Shown here: positions 1 through 5,003 of the stretch, piece by piece | How the letters are laid out: each line of letters starts with the position of its first letter | Position numbering within the stretch: position 1 is the first letter of the stretch | Source: Planctomycetota bacterium | GTDB lineage: Bacteria > Planctomycetota > UBA1135 > GCA-002686595 | DNA length: 5,003 nt | NCBI GenBank assembly: GCA_027623615.1 | Contig: JAQBVH010000321.1 | Coordinates: 1-5,003 of the forward strand | Direction of reading: 5' to 3' | Notes under the pieces: model-generated | The model's database searches: none | What the model saw: the letters and a program-made list of their open reading frames with translations, nothing else | Told to the model about the DNA's origin: nothing | Position numbers and translations under genes: made by a program

Positions 1-1
1 G

Positions 2-328
2 GTGGAGGTCCTCGAGGAGCCCCACGCCACCAAGGTCGACGCGCCCTCGGGCACGGCGGCCGACACGGCCCGTCAGCTCGCGGAGCAGCAGGGACGCGAG
101 CCCGGCTCGATCCCGATCCACTCGCTGCGCTTGCCGGGCCTCTACGCCAACCAATCGGTCGTCTTCGGCGGCCTGGGAGAGGTGCTGCGTCTGCGCCACG
201 AGGTCCAGTCCCAGGCGGCCTTCGGCCCGGGCATCCTGGCCAGTCTGCGCTACGTGATGGCGGCCGAGCCCGGCGTGCGGCGCGGCGTGGGCCACGCCTT
301 CGAGCATGCGGCGGATCGGTCGGCCTGA
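2..328 (+). CDS. dapB: 4-hydroxy-tetrahydrodipicolinate reductase (DapB), 3' part only
   Basis: The visible 108 residues are the C-terminal half of DapB, the cytosolic NAD(P)H-dependent reductase of the diaminopimelate/lysine pathway that makes tetrahydrodipicolinate. The motif HATKVDAPSGTA (residues 8-19 of the visible part) matches the family signature, including the Lys and the SGT that bind substrate in known DapB structures. It is followed by IPIHSLRLPGL, a beta-strand rich core (SVVFGG, LRLRHE), and the final helix FGPGILASLRYVM. The ending, with a tail of about 20 residues after that helix, is near the usual family terminus, so the 3' end looks intact; the stop is TGA at 326-328. The N-terminal Rossmann domain lies upstream of the window, so the GTG at position 2 is not the true start. 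Housekeeping gene; no sign of decay. Confidence 0.95.
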   Translation: MEVLEEPHATKVDAPSGTAADTARQLAEQQGREPGSIPIHSLRLPGLYANQSVVFGGLGEVLRLRHEVQSQAAFGPGILASLRYVMAAEPGVRRGVGHAFEHAADRSA

Positions 329-345
329 CCGGTCAGCATGCTGAC
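326..345. repeat. Two overlapping perfect palindromes at the dapB stop
   Basis: TGACCGGTCA (326-335) is a perfect 10-bp palindrome that includes the dapB stop codon. It overlaps GTCAGCATGCTGAC (332-345), a perfect 14-bp palindrome. As RNA the second could fold only as a 5-bp stem with a CATG loop and has no T-run after it, so it would be a weak terminator. As DNA it looks more like a binding site for a dimeric protein. Function unknown. The rest of the dapB-tRNA gap (346-443) holds only a candidate tRNA promoter. Confidence 0.5.
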
Positions 346-405
346 GACGATCGCGGAGCGGTCGGCCCGCCCGTCCGGTCGCCGCTCTTCGAGGCTGAGG
401 AGGGG

Positions 406-434
406 GTGCACTCCGCGCCCCAGAACCCTAGACT
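406..434 (+). promoter_or_regulatory. Candidate promoter of the tRNA-Leu gene
   Basis: TAGACT at 429-434 matches 4 of 6 bases of a sigma70 -10 box and ends 9 bases before the mature tRNA 5' end, which would give a very short leader. The hexamer 17 bases upstream (GTGCAC, 406-411) is a poor -35 match. The call rests mainly on position, because a tRNA gene after a palindrome-bearing gap needs a promoter here or read-through from dapB. Confidence 0.25.
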
Positions 435-443
435 TCCCGCCGG

Positions 444-530
444 GCCGGAATGGCGGAATTGGCAGACGCGGTGGATTCAAAATCCACTGTCCTTATGGGC
501 TTGCGGGTTCGAGTCCCGCTTCCGGTACCA
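444..530 (+). tRNA. tRNA-Leu, anticodon CAA
   Basis: An 87-base type II tRNA that folds completely by hand. The acceptor stem GCCGGAA (444-450) pairs with TTCCGGT (520-526), with a G-U pair at the first position. The anticodon stem GTGGA/TCCAC (471-475, 483-487) encloses loop TTCAAAA with anticodon CAA at 478-480, reading the Leu codon UUG. The long variable arm (488-502) has stem GTCC/GGGC and loop TTAT, as expected for leucine tRNAs. The T arm is GCGGG/CCCGC (503-507, 515-519) around TTCGAGT. Discriminator A is at 527 and CCA is encoded at 528-530. Type II arm, A73 discriminator and CAA anticodon agree on leucine. All stems are intact, so it should be functional. Confidence 0.97.
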
Positions 531-573
531 CCCCTCGCTCGCACCGGCCCAGCGGTCCAGTCGAAGCGAGGGG
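531..573 (+). terminator. Long hairpin directly after tRNA-Leu, likely terminator
   Basis: CCCCTCGCT (531-539) and AGCGAGGGG (565-573) form a perfect 9-bp G+C-rich stem around a 25-base loop. Inside it ACCG (543-546) and CGGT (553-556) can form a second small stem. The hairpin starts at the base after the encoded CCA. There is no T-run after it (AACGTGC follows), so it is not a classic intrinsic terminator. It may act as a U-less terminator or as a 3' boundary for tRNA processing. Confidence 0.6.
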
Positions 574-607
574 AACGTGCTCGACCCCCTCGACCTGGCG
601 AGCGGGG

Positions 608-613
608 TAGGCT
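608..613 (+). promoter_or_regulatory. Possible -10 element ahead of the sulfatase remnant
   Basis: TAGGCTT (608-614) resembles the TAGACTT (429-435) ahead of the tRNA, and it lies between the post-tRNA hairpin and the ribosome binding site. A start of transcription near 620 would leave a leader of about 35 bases before the ATG at 656. No convincing -35 box is visible at 16-18 bases; a CTCGACC direct repeat (580-586, 589-595) lies upstream. Weak call. Confidence 0.2.
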
Positions 614-643
614 TGGGGGGCCACCCGCGTCCTGGGAGGCAAC

Positions 644-648
644 GGAGG
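644..648 (+). promoter_or_regulatory. Ribosome binding site fixing the start at 656
   Basis: GGAGG at 644-648 is a full anti-16S match, 7 bases before ATG 656. It identifies ATG 656 as the start, rather than the ATG at 672 in the other frame, which has no such site and opens a frame without family similarity until about 957. Confidence 0.75.
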
Positions 649-655
649 CTCACCC

Positions 656-1556
656 ATGGAACTTGGCCTGATTGAAATGGTCCTCGGAGCCATGGTCGCG
701 ACACCGGTCGCGCTCGTGGTCCCGGCCCCACAGGCTGGCGTTCTTCAGGACGATACCCGCGAGGAAACCGCGAGGGTCGACCTCGAGTCCGCCTGGGCTC
801 AGGACAAGGTCCTGCTCGTCATGCACGACGACGTGGGTTGGGACATGCTCGAGCGTGTCGAGACTCCGCACATCGATGCCCTGGCTGCGCGCAGCGCGAA
901 CTTCCAGAACGCGTGGAGCTACCCGAGCTGCTCACCGGCGCGGGCGGCCCTGCTCGGGTCGGTACGGGTTCCGGACTGGCCTTGGTTCGGTGCTCCACTG
1001 GGGGGACAAGCAGGAACCATGCCTCGCCCTGGAGGAGGTTACCCTCGCGGAGGTCCTGCCTGAGCGTGTGGATGCCTTCGGCAAGTGGCACCTCTCGTTC
1101 GACAAGCACGACCCGAACCTGCAGGGCTTCGCTCACTTCGCGGGGAGCCTGAGCAACCTCAACGGAACCGGAAAGGGCTACTACGACTGGCGCCGGACGG
1201 TGGACGGCAAGACCCGCCGCGGGCTGAGGTACGCCACCACGGTCACGACCGACGACGCCATGGCGTCCGATGCGCCGGTTCGCTACGTCGCCTACCACGC
1301 GATCCATGCCCCGTGGGAGAACCCGCCAGGCGGTACGGCGGAGAGCGACGTCGGGCGCGCGCTCGAGATGCTCGCCCACCTCGACGCTCAACTCGGGCGC
1401 CTCCTCGCGCAGCACAGCGGGTACGTGTTCCTCATCTCGGACAACGGCACGCCCCAGCCGCTCGGTGGGGCGAAGGGCTTCCTGACCGAGGGAGGCCTGA
1501 ACGTCCTCTTCCTCGCCGCAGGACCTGGGATCGTTCCGGGCCTGGCGACCCCGCAT
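656..1556 (+). pseudogene. Arylsulfatase-family gene remnant, frameshifted and C-terminally truncated
   Basis: The family hydrolyses sulfate esters using a formylglycine made from the Cys of CxPxR. Translation from ATG 656 gives an N-terminal hydrophobic stretch (about residues 8-23, no basic n-region, so a poor signal peptide). It then gives metal-binding Asp-Asp (HDDVGW, D58-D59), TPHIDALA, and the signature SCSPARAALL with catalytic Cys92 (codon 929-931). After Leu100 similarity jumps to another frame at 957 (GRYGFRTGLG). Family proteins usually read LLTGRYGFRTG here, so a 2-base loss at about 956 explains the shift exactly. The second frame continues with VTLAEVLP, AFGKWHLS (signature 2, codons around 1074-1094), GYYDW..TVDG, YHAIHAPW, SDNGTP (Asp at 1440) and KGFLTEGG, ending near GPGIVPG (about 1545). 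About 300 residues remain of a usual 450-550. Several loops are shorter than in typical relatives, and the C-terminal third is absent. The frame runs on into the CphA-like segment. Function is doubtful as a sulfatase. Confidence 0.75.
956..957 (+). other. Frameshift point in the sulfatase remnant
   Basis: The reading frame that carries CSPARAALL stops matching the family at codon 953-955, and the frame starting at 957 matches at once (GRYGFRTGLG). Only one base (956) separates the two matching blocks where relatives usually have a Thr codon, consistent with a 2-base deletion. No slippery heptamer or downstream pseudoknot is evident, so I read it as a mutation or a consensus error rather than programmed frameshifting. 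Confidence 0.7.
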
Positions 1557-3497
1557 GTCTTGCTCGTGGGCGATGGGGCGACTGCGTTTGCCCGACGGTG
1601 CGGGTTATCGCGCGGCTCACGGATCGGCGAGAGAGCGGCATGCTGGGATGTGGGCAACCACGGTCGTGGAGTCTCCGCGCGCGTACTCAATCCGGCCGAG
1701 CTCGAGCTCGCCTTCGCGTCTGCGCTGCGACTTTGCCCGCAGGTGGTGGTCGAGAAGAGCCTGAGCGGGTTCGACTTCCGCGTGCTCGTCATCGACGGCG
1801 CCCTGGTCGCGGCGTCCCTGCGGGAGCCGGCGCACGTCGTCGGTGATGGGGCGTCATCGATTCGGCAGTTGATCGACGTCGTCAACGCCGATCCGCGCAG
1901 GGGCGCCGGGCACGAGCGGTCGCTGACCACGATTGAAGTCAACGACATGACCGAGCGCCTGCTGACGCTGCGGGGCTACCAGGTCAACGACGTGCTGCCA
2001 GCAGGCGAGAGGCTCTATCTGAAGTCCACGGCCAACCTCAGCTCCGGGGGCACGGCCCGCGACGTCACCGGCGAGGTGCACCAGGACCTGCGCTTGATGT
2101 GTGAACGCGTCGCTCGCCTGATCGGACTGGATTGCATCGGCATCGACATCGTGGCGCCCGGCGTCGACACACCGCTGGACCCCGAGTCAGGCGGCGTCGT
2201 CGAGGTCAACGCCGCACCAGGCTTCCGAATGCACATTGATCCGAGCGAGGGCCAGGCGCGGGATGTCGCCAAGACCTTCGTGGAGATGTTGTTCCCACCC
2301 GAGCGCAGCTTCAAGGTGCCGATCGTGGCGGTCACGGGGACCAACGGCAAGACGACCACGTCCAAGCTCATCGCTCATGCACTGAAGTACGGCGGTGCGG
2401 TGGTCGGCTTCGCGGGCACGACGGGCGTGGAGATCGACGGTGTCAGCATGGTGTCTGGAGACTACAGCGGGCCTGAGGGAGCCGGCATGGTCTTGCGCGA
2501 GCCAACCATCGATCATGCAGTGCTCGAGGTTGCGCGTGGTGGCATTCTCCGGCGCGGACTGGGGTTCGACCAATGCCATGTGGGGATCCTGCTCAACGTC
2601 GACAACGATCACATCGGGACCGAGGGCGTGGACGACCTCGAGGAGCTCGCCCTCGTCAAGTCAGCTGTTATCGAGGTCGTCGCAGAAACGGGGGTCGCCG
2701 TCCTCAACGCCGACGACCCGGTCGTTGTGGGTCTGGCGAGCCGGGCTCGCGGACGAGTGATCTACTTCTCCCTGACCAACGACAACGCTGTCGTGCGCCA
2801 GCACCTCGACGAGGGCGGAGCCGCGGTGGTCGTCGTGAGCGGTGCCGTGGTCATCCAGTCGACGGAGCCTCCCCTGCACGTGCTCCCCGTCACGGAAGCC
2901 CCCATCACGCTGCGCGGCGTCGCAGCTTTCAACACCGCGAATGTGCTTGCCGCTGTCGCTGCCCTCCATGGTCTGGGCGTCCCCGTAGACCTGATCCGCA
3001 ACGGTGTCCGCACGTTCCACCCGAGCGGGACCCAGAACCCCGGCCGCATGAACGTCATCGACTTCGTGACGTTCAAGGTCATCATCGACTACGCGCACAA
3101 CGTACCTGCGGTCCGAGCGCTTGGAAGCGCGCTAGCACTATTGACCGAGGGCCGGAAGATCGTCGTTGCGCACGGAACGGGTAACCGAGTGGACGCGAGC
3201 ATCGAGGAGTTCGGAGCTGTCCTGGCATCCGTCTACGATCAGATCATCGTGGCTGAGGTCGACCCGCGCCATCGTGACCTGGGCGAGACGGTCGAGCTCA
3301 TGCGCACCGGCGCGATGAACGCGGGCTTCCCAGGCGAGCGATTCGAGATCGTCATGGATCCGCTCGAGGCGATTGATCGGGCCTTCGAGGTGGTTCAGAC
3401 CGGCGATCTCATCGTCATCCAGGTCGATCAGGTCGAACCGATGCTGAACCAGGTGCTGCTGCACTTCGAGCGGCTACGGAAAGCTGGTCGGGGGTGA
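1557..3497 (+). CDS. Cyanophycin synthetase (CphA)-like ligase, N-terminally truncated, in frame with sulfatase remnant
   Basis: CphA enzymes add Asp and Arg to a peptide polymer using an ATP-grasp (G) domain and a Mur-ligase-like (M) domain. Here similarity begins at about 1560 (LLVGDGA...GSRIGERAAC, matching the block before the G domain). It then jumps at 1641-1647 directly to GNHGRGV (1653-1673), skipping about 50 residues including the VVKP lysine that contacts ATP. The rest of the G domain follows: RVLVIDG, AHVVGDG, STANLSSGGTA, EVNAAPGFRMH (2202-2234, with Mg ligands E and N). The M domain is full length: GTNGKTT P-loop (2337-2357), LEVARGGILRRGL, DHIG, VLNADDP, NPGRMN (3036-3053), IDYAHN (3084-3101). 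The usual N-terminal domain (about 160 residues) is missing. Family motifs near GDRRDED and EDDDxRGR are changed to GNRVDAS and EVDPRHRDLGE. No own ribosome binding site is visible; TTG 1560 and GTG 1566 are the nearest start codons, otherwise it is translated as a fusion. I cannot tell whether the Mur-like half is active. Confidence 0.75.
   Translation, partial: VLLVGDGATAFARRCGLSRGSRIGERAACWDVGNHGRGVSARVLNPAELELAFASALRLCPQVVVEKSLSGFDFRVLVIDGALVAASLREPAHVVGDGASSIRQLIDVVNADPRRGAGHERSLTTIEVNDMTERLLTLRGYQVNDVLPAGERLYLKSTANLSSGGTARDVTGEVHQDLRLMCERVARLIGLDCIGIDIVAPGVDTPLDPESGGVVEVNAAPGFRMHIDPSEGQARDVAKTFVEMLFPPERSFKVPIVAVTGTNGKTTTSKLIAHALKYGGAVVGFAGTTGVEIDGVSMVSGDYSGPEGAGMVLREPTIDHAVLEVARGGILRRGLGFDQCHVGILLNVDNDHIGTEGVDDLEELALVKSAVIEVVAETGVAVLNADDPVVVGLASRARGRVIYFSLTNDNAVVRQHLDEGGAAVVVVSGAVVIQSTEPPLHVLPVTEAPITLRGVAAFNTANVLAAVAALHGLGVPVDLIRNGVRTFHPSGTQNPGRMNVIDFVTFKVIIDYAHNVPAVRALGSALALLTEGRKIVVAHGTGNRVDASIEEFGAVLASVYDQIIVAEVDPRHRDLGETVELMRTGAMNAGFPGERFEIVMDPLEAIDRAFEVVQTGDLIVIQVDQVEPMLNQVLLHFERLRKAGRG
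1641..1658 (+). other. Inferred internal deletion joint in the ATP-grasp domain
   Basis: The peptide ERAACWDVGNHGRGV joins two CphA blocks that are normally about 50 residues apart: (I/L)G.E.AC before the DK...T segment, and KP.DGNHGRGV at the ATP-binding loop. The joint lies at the Cys (1641) and Trp-Asp (1644-1649) codons and keeps the frame. It removes the ATP-contacting lysine strand, so the Asp-adding activity is probably lost. The call is based on recalled CphA sequences, not on an alignment run here. Confidence 0.55.
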
Positions 3498-3772
3498 GGC
3501 TCGGGGAGCTGGCTGCGAGCCTGCGAGCAGGGGCCTCCAGAACCGGGCACCCCTGCGCCCCATGCTTGGAGTCGATCCTCGCTGCCGAGTTCTTCAGGAT
3601 GCCCCTGGCGCTGGCTCCTGCAGTGCAGGCCGAAAGGGAGCTCATGCAGCGAGACCAGATCTGCCAGTTCGAGGGACCGCTCCTCGGGGTCTCGAGCGGG
3701 GGCCTGGGCGTCGCCGGCCAACCGCCCAGCATGAACAGGCAAGTGCTCTTGCCCGCGCGGGCGAGCCGATGA
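3494..3772 (+). CDS. Possible small protein (92 aa) bridging the cphA-like and M81 genes
   Basis: I do not recognise this protein. It starts at GTG 3494, overlapping the cphA-like stop as GTGA, and ends with TGA 3770-3772, overlapping the M81 start as ATGA. Both are typical translational-coupling overlaps. A weak GGAAAG lies 10 bases before the GTG. By my count 77 of 92 codons end in G or C, clearly more than in the other two + frames over the same stretch, which supports coding. The protein is soluble-looking and rich in Leu, Ala, Arg and Gly, with a Cys-x-x-Cys (HPCAPC, residues 20-25) and a central helix-prone part (ESILAAEFFRMPLALAPAVQ). No signal peptide, no membrane segment. It could also be non-coding spacer or a relic, as the GTG is just the first start codon in an open stretch. 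Confidence 0.35.
   Translation: MRLGELAASLRAGASRTGHPCAPCLESILAAEFFRMPLALAPAVQAERELMQRDQICQFEGPLLGVSSGGLGVAGQPPSMNRQVLLPARASR
3513..3528. repeat. Tandem 8-bp repeat CTGCGAGC x2
   Basis: Two adjacent perfect copies (3513-3520 and 3521-3528) lie just inside the gap after the cphA-like stop. The unit is not a multiple of three, so it shifts codon phase between copies. Probably a chance or slippage duplication. Confidence 0.5.
3617..3629. repeat. Inverted repeat CCTGCA-G-TGCAGG
   Basis: Six-base arms (3617-3622, 3624-3629) flank a single G, in the middle of the region between the cphA-like and M81 genes. It could be a protein-binding site if the small ORF is not real. No further support. Confidence 0.25.
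3751..3762. repeat. 12-bp perfect palindrome just before the M81 start
   Basis: GCCCGCGCGGGC (3751-3762) is a perfect palindrome ending 6 bases before ATG 3769, where a ribosome binding site would sit. No GGAGG-like site is present. As RNA it could close a 4-bp stem with a GCGC loop. This would fit an M81 start that depends on translation arriving from the upstream ORF. Confidence 0.35.
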
Positions 3773-5003
3773 CCTTCCGGGTCCTCACGGCAGAGCTCGC
3801 GCACGAGACCAATACCTTCAGTCGGCGCATCACCAACGCCCAGTCCTTCAAGGACCGCTATGTGCTGCTTGGAGACGAGGCCATCGCCGCGCGAGGCGCT
3901 GCAAGCACCGAGCTGGCGGGCTTCATCGATGCTGCCCGGGCGCATGGCTGGCAGCTCGAGCATGTCATCAGCGCGGCGGCGGGGCCAGGTGGCAAGGTCG
4001 AGCGCGCGGCGTTCGAGTGGCTCTGCGATCCGATCGTCGCCGCGGCTCGGCGTGGCCCGTTCGACGGCATTCTCCTGGGCCTGCATGGCGCCATGGTTCT
4101 CGACTTCTGCGAGGACGGGGATGGCGAAGTCCTGCGCCGCATTCGAGCAGCGATCGGCAGCGAAGCCCCGCTTGCCATCACCCTCGACCCACACGCCAAT
4201 GTCGGTCCGCAGCTGTGCATGCTCGCCGACATCGTCGTCTCCTACCGGACCTACCCGCACATCGACATGCGTGAGACCGGCGGCCGGGCTGGTGCGCTCC
4301 TGCAGCGAACGATGGCCGGCGAGATCCGACCGCGTACGATCCGCGTGAGCCGTCCGATGCTCGAGGAGGCCAATGGCGGGCGCACGGATGTCGGACCGAT
4401 GATCGAGCGACTGGCCTCGGCGAGGGACTACGAGGAGCAAGCCGACGTGTTCGCAGTCAGCATCAACGCAGGCTTCGCCAGCACCGACGTCGCGGATGTA
4501 GGACCGACAGTCCTCGTCACTGGCCAGGGCGATTTCGAGCGGCACACGGCCTTCGCAGAGATGCTGGCCGACGACATCTGGGCGCGGCGCCATGAGGTCG
4601 TGAACGACTACCTCACAGTAGAGGCTGCAGCGGCGGTCGCCGGCGGCTTCGACCCCCGCGACGGCCCGCTCGTGATTGCTGACTATGCCGACAACCCTGG
4701 CGCGGGGGGCTACGGCGACTCCACCGCCCTGCTGGGCGCGCTCCTCGAGGCGGGGGTGAGCAACGCCTGCTTCGGGCCGATGGTGGATGGCGAGGCCGCT
4801 CGAGCGCTCCACGGTCACGAGGTCGGCGAGCATGTTCGTCTTGCCCTCGGCGGCAAGACCGACGCTGCCTTCGGCGGTGGCCCGCTGATGCTGGAAGGTG
4901 AGCTGCTGTCCATCAGCGACGGCCACTACGTGGGAGACGGTCCGATCCTGGGGGGGCTGCAGCGCTCCTATGGCCCGACCGCCGTCCTGCGCGTCGACGG
5001 CAT
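3769..5003 (+). CDS. M81 family (MlrC-like) metallopeptidase, 3' end beyond the window
   Basis: 411 codons are open to the window edge with no stop. M81 proteins are zinc peptidases; the named member MlrC cleaves linearised microcystin peptides, and most relatives have unknown substrates. The start at ATG 3769 puts the family's N-terminal strand first (MTFRVLTAELAHETNTF, with HETNTF at residues 12-17). The MlrC N-terminal domain continues with GLHGAM, LDPHAN (D140, H142) and YRTYPHID (H164); the Asp/His/His set at this spacing are the presumed zinc ligands. The C-terminal MlrC domain begins near residue 300 with ADYADNPGAGGYGDST (304-319), close to the usual DNPGGGxxGDST. The visible end (YGPTAVLRVDG) is where family members still have about 80-100 residues to go. 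No signal peptide; likely cytoplasmic. All motifs are intact, so it looks functional. No good ribosome binding site; the start overlaps the small ORF stop (ATGA). Confidence 0.93.
   Translation, partial: MTFRVLTAELAHETNTFSRRITNAQSFKDRYVLLGDEAIAARGAASTELAGFIDAARAHGWQLEHVISAAAGPGGKVERAAFEWLCDPIVAAARRGPFDGILLGLHGAMVLDFCEDGDGEVLRRIRAAIGSEAPLAITLDPHANVGPQLCMLADIVVSYRTYPHIDMRETGGRAGALLQRTMAGEIRPRTIRVSRPMLEEANGGRTDVGPMIERLASARDYEEQADVFAVSINAGFASTDVADVGPTVLVTGQGDFERHTAFAEMLADDIWARRHEVVNDYLTVEAAAAVAGGFDPRDGPLVIADYADNPGAGGYGDSTALLGALLEAGVSNACFGPMVDGEAARALHGHEVGEHVRLALGGKTDAAFGGGPLMLEGELLSISDGHYVGDGPILGGLQRSYGPTAVLRVDG

Noticed and set aside
500..530. tRNA 3' end as attachment site of a genomic island
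   Set aside because: A tRNA next to accessory-looking genes is suggestive, but there is no second copy of the tRNA 3' end in the window, and no integrase.
338..675. Several short open frames across the tRNA-Leu gene
   Set aside because: They read through a complete, well-folded tRNA and its terminator hairpin; not plausible proteins.
672..956. Start of the 941-codon + frame at ATG 672
   Set aside because: The first 95 codons are an Arg/Ser-rich out-of-frame reading of the sulfatase N-terminus, which is clearly in the frame of ATG 656 with a good ribosome binding site.
945..975. Programmed ribosomal frameshift joining the two sulfatase frames
   Set aside because: No slippery heptamer or obvious stimulating structure is visible, and relatives have a Thr codon there that a 2-base loss explains exactly.
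819..1556. Minus-strand 245-codon and + strand 253-codon (1085-1846) open frames over the sulfatase region
   Set aside because: Low-complexity Arg/Pro/Ala-rich translations without motifs, overlapping the frame that shows sulfatase signatures.
3415..4926. Long minus-strand open frame (503 codons) opposite the M81 gene
   Set aside because: It is a shadow of G+C-rich codon bias on the opposite strand. The + strand frame carries a full set of M81 motifs and the minus translation shows no family features.
1..5003. CRISPR arrays, insertion sequences, riboswitches, rRNA
   Set aside because: No repeat-spacer pattern, transposase motif, terminal inverted repeats or recognisable riboswitch core was found on reading both strands.

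Overview
This is a G+C-rich bacterial window with strong G/C bias at third codon positions, and every recognisable gene is on the + strand. The tRNA gene encodes its own CCA end. The dapB tail carries an IPIHSLRLPGL-type signature rather than the enterobacterial one. A sulfatase remnant, a cyanophycin-synthetase-like ligase and an M81 (MlrC-like) metallopeptidase point to a free-living, high-GC heterotroph. I cannot name the phylum from this sequence alone.

Layout: (i) 2-328 is the 3' end of dapB (lysine/diaminopimelate synthesis), with overlapping perfect palindromes at and just after its stop codon. (ii) 444-530 is a complete type II tRNA-Leu(CAA), with a perfect 9-bp inverted repeat starting at the next base (likely terminator). 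(iii) 656-1556 is an arylsulfatase-family remnant. It has a good ribosome binding site and intact catalytic Cys and metal-binding motifs, but a frameshift near 956 and several internal shortenings relative to the family, and it has lost its C-terminus. (iv) Without any stop codon the same frame continues at about 1557-3497 into a cyanophycin synthetase (CphA)-like protein. This part lacks the N-terminal domain and the first part of the ATP-grasp domain but keeps a full-length Mur-ligase-like domain. (v) 3494-3772 is a possible 92-residue protein whose ends overlap both neighbours by 4 bases (GTGA and ATGA). (vi) 3769 to the window edge is an M81 metallopeptidase, cut off by the window end.

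How the pieces may fit: dapB and the tRNA look like ordinary core genome. The segment after the tRNA terminator looks accessory. Its 5' half (sulfatase plus start of cphA) is eroded by deletions. From about 1650 on, the frame is open, full-length and apparently tightly packed with the small ORF and the M81 gene. Whether this is a decaying relic, an assembly defect, or a rearranged locus with a live peptide ligase and peptidase pair is the main open question. A peptide-making ligase beside a peptide-cleaving metalloenzyme is suggestive, but that link is inference only.
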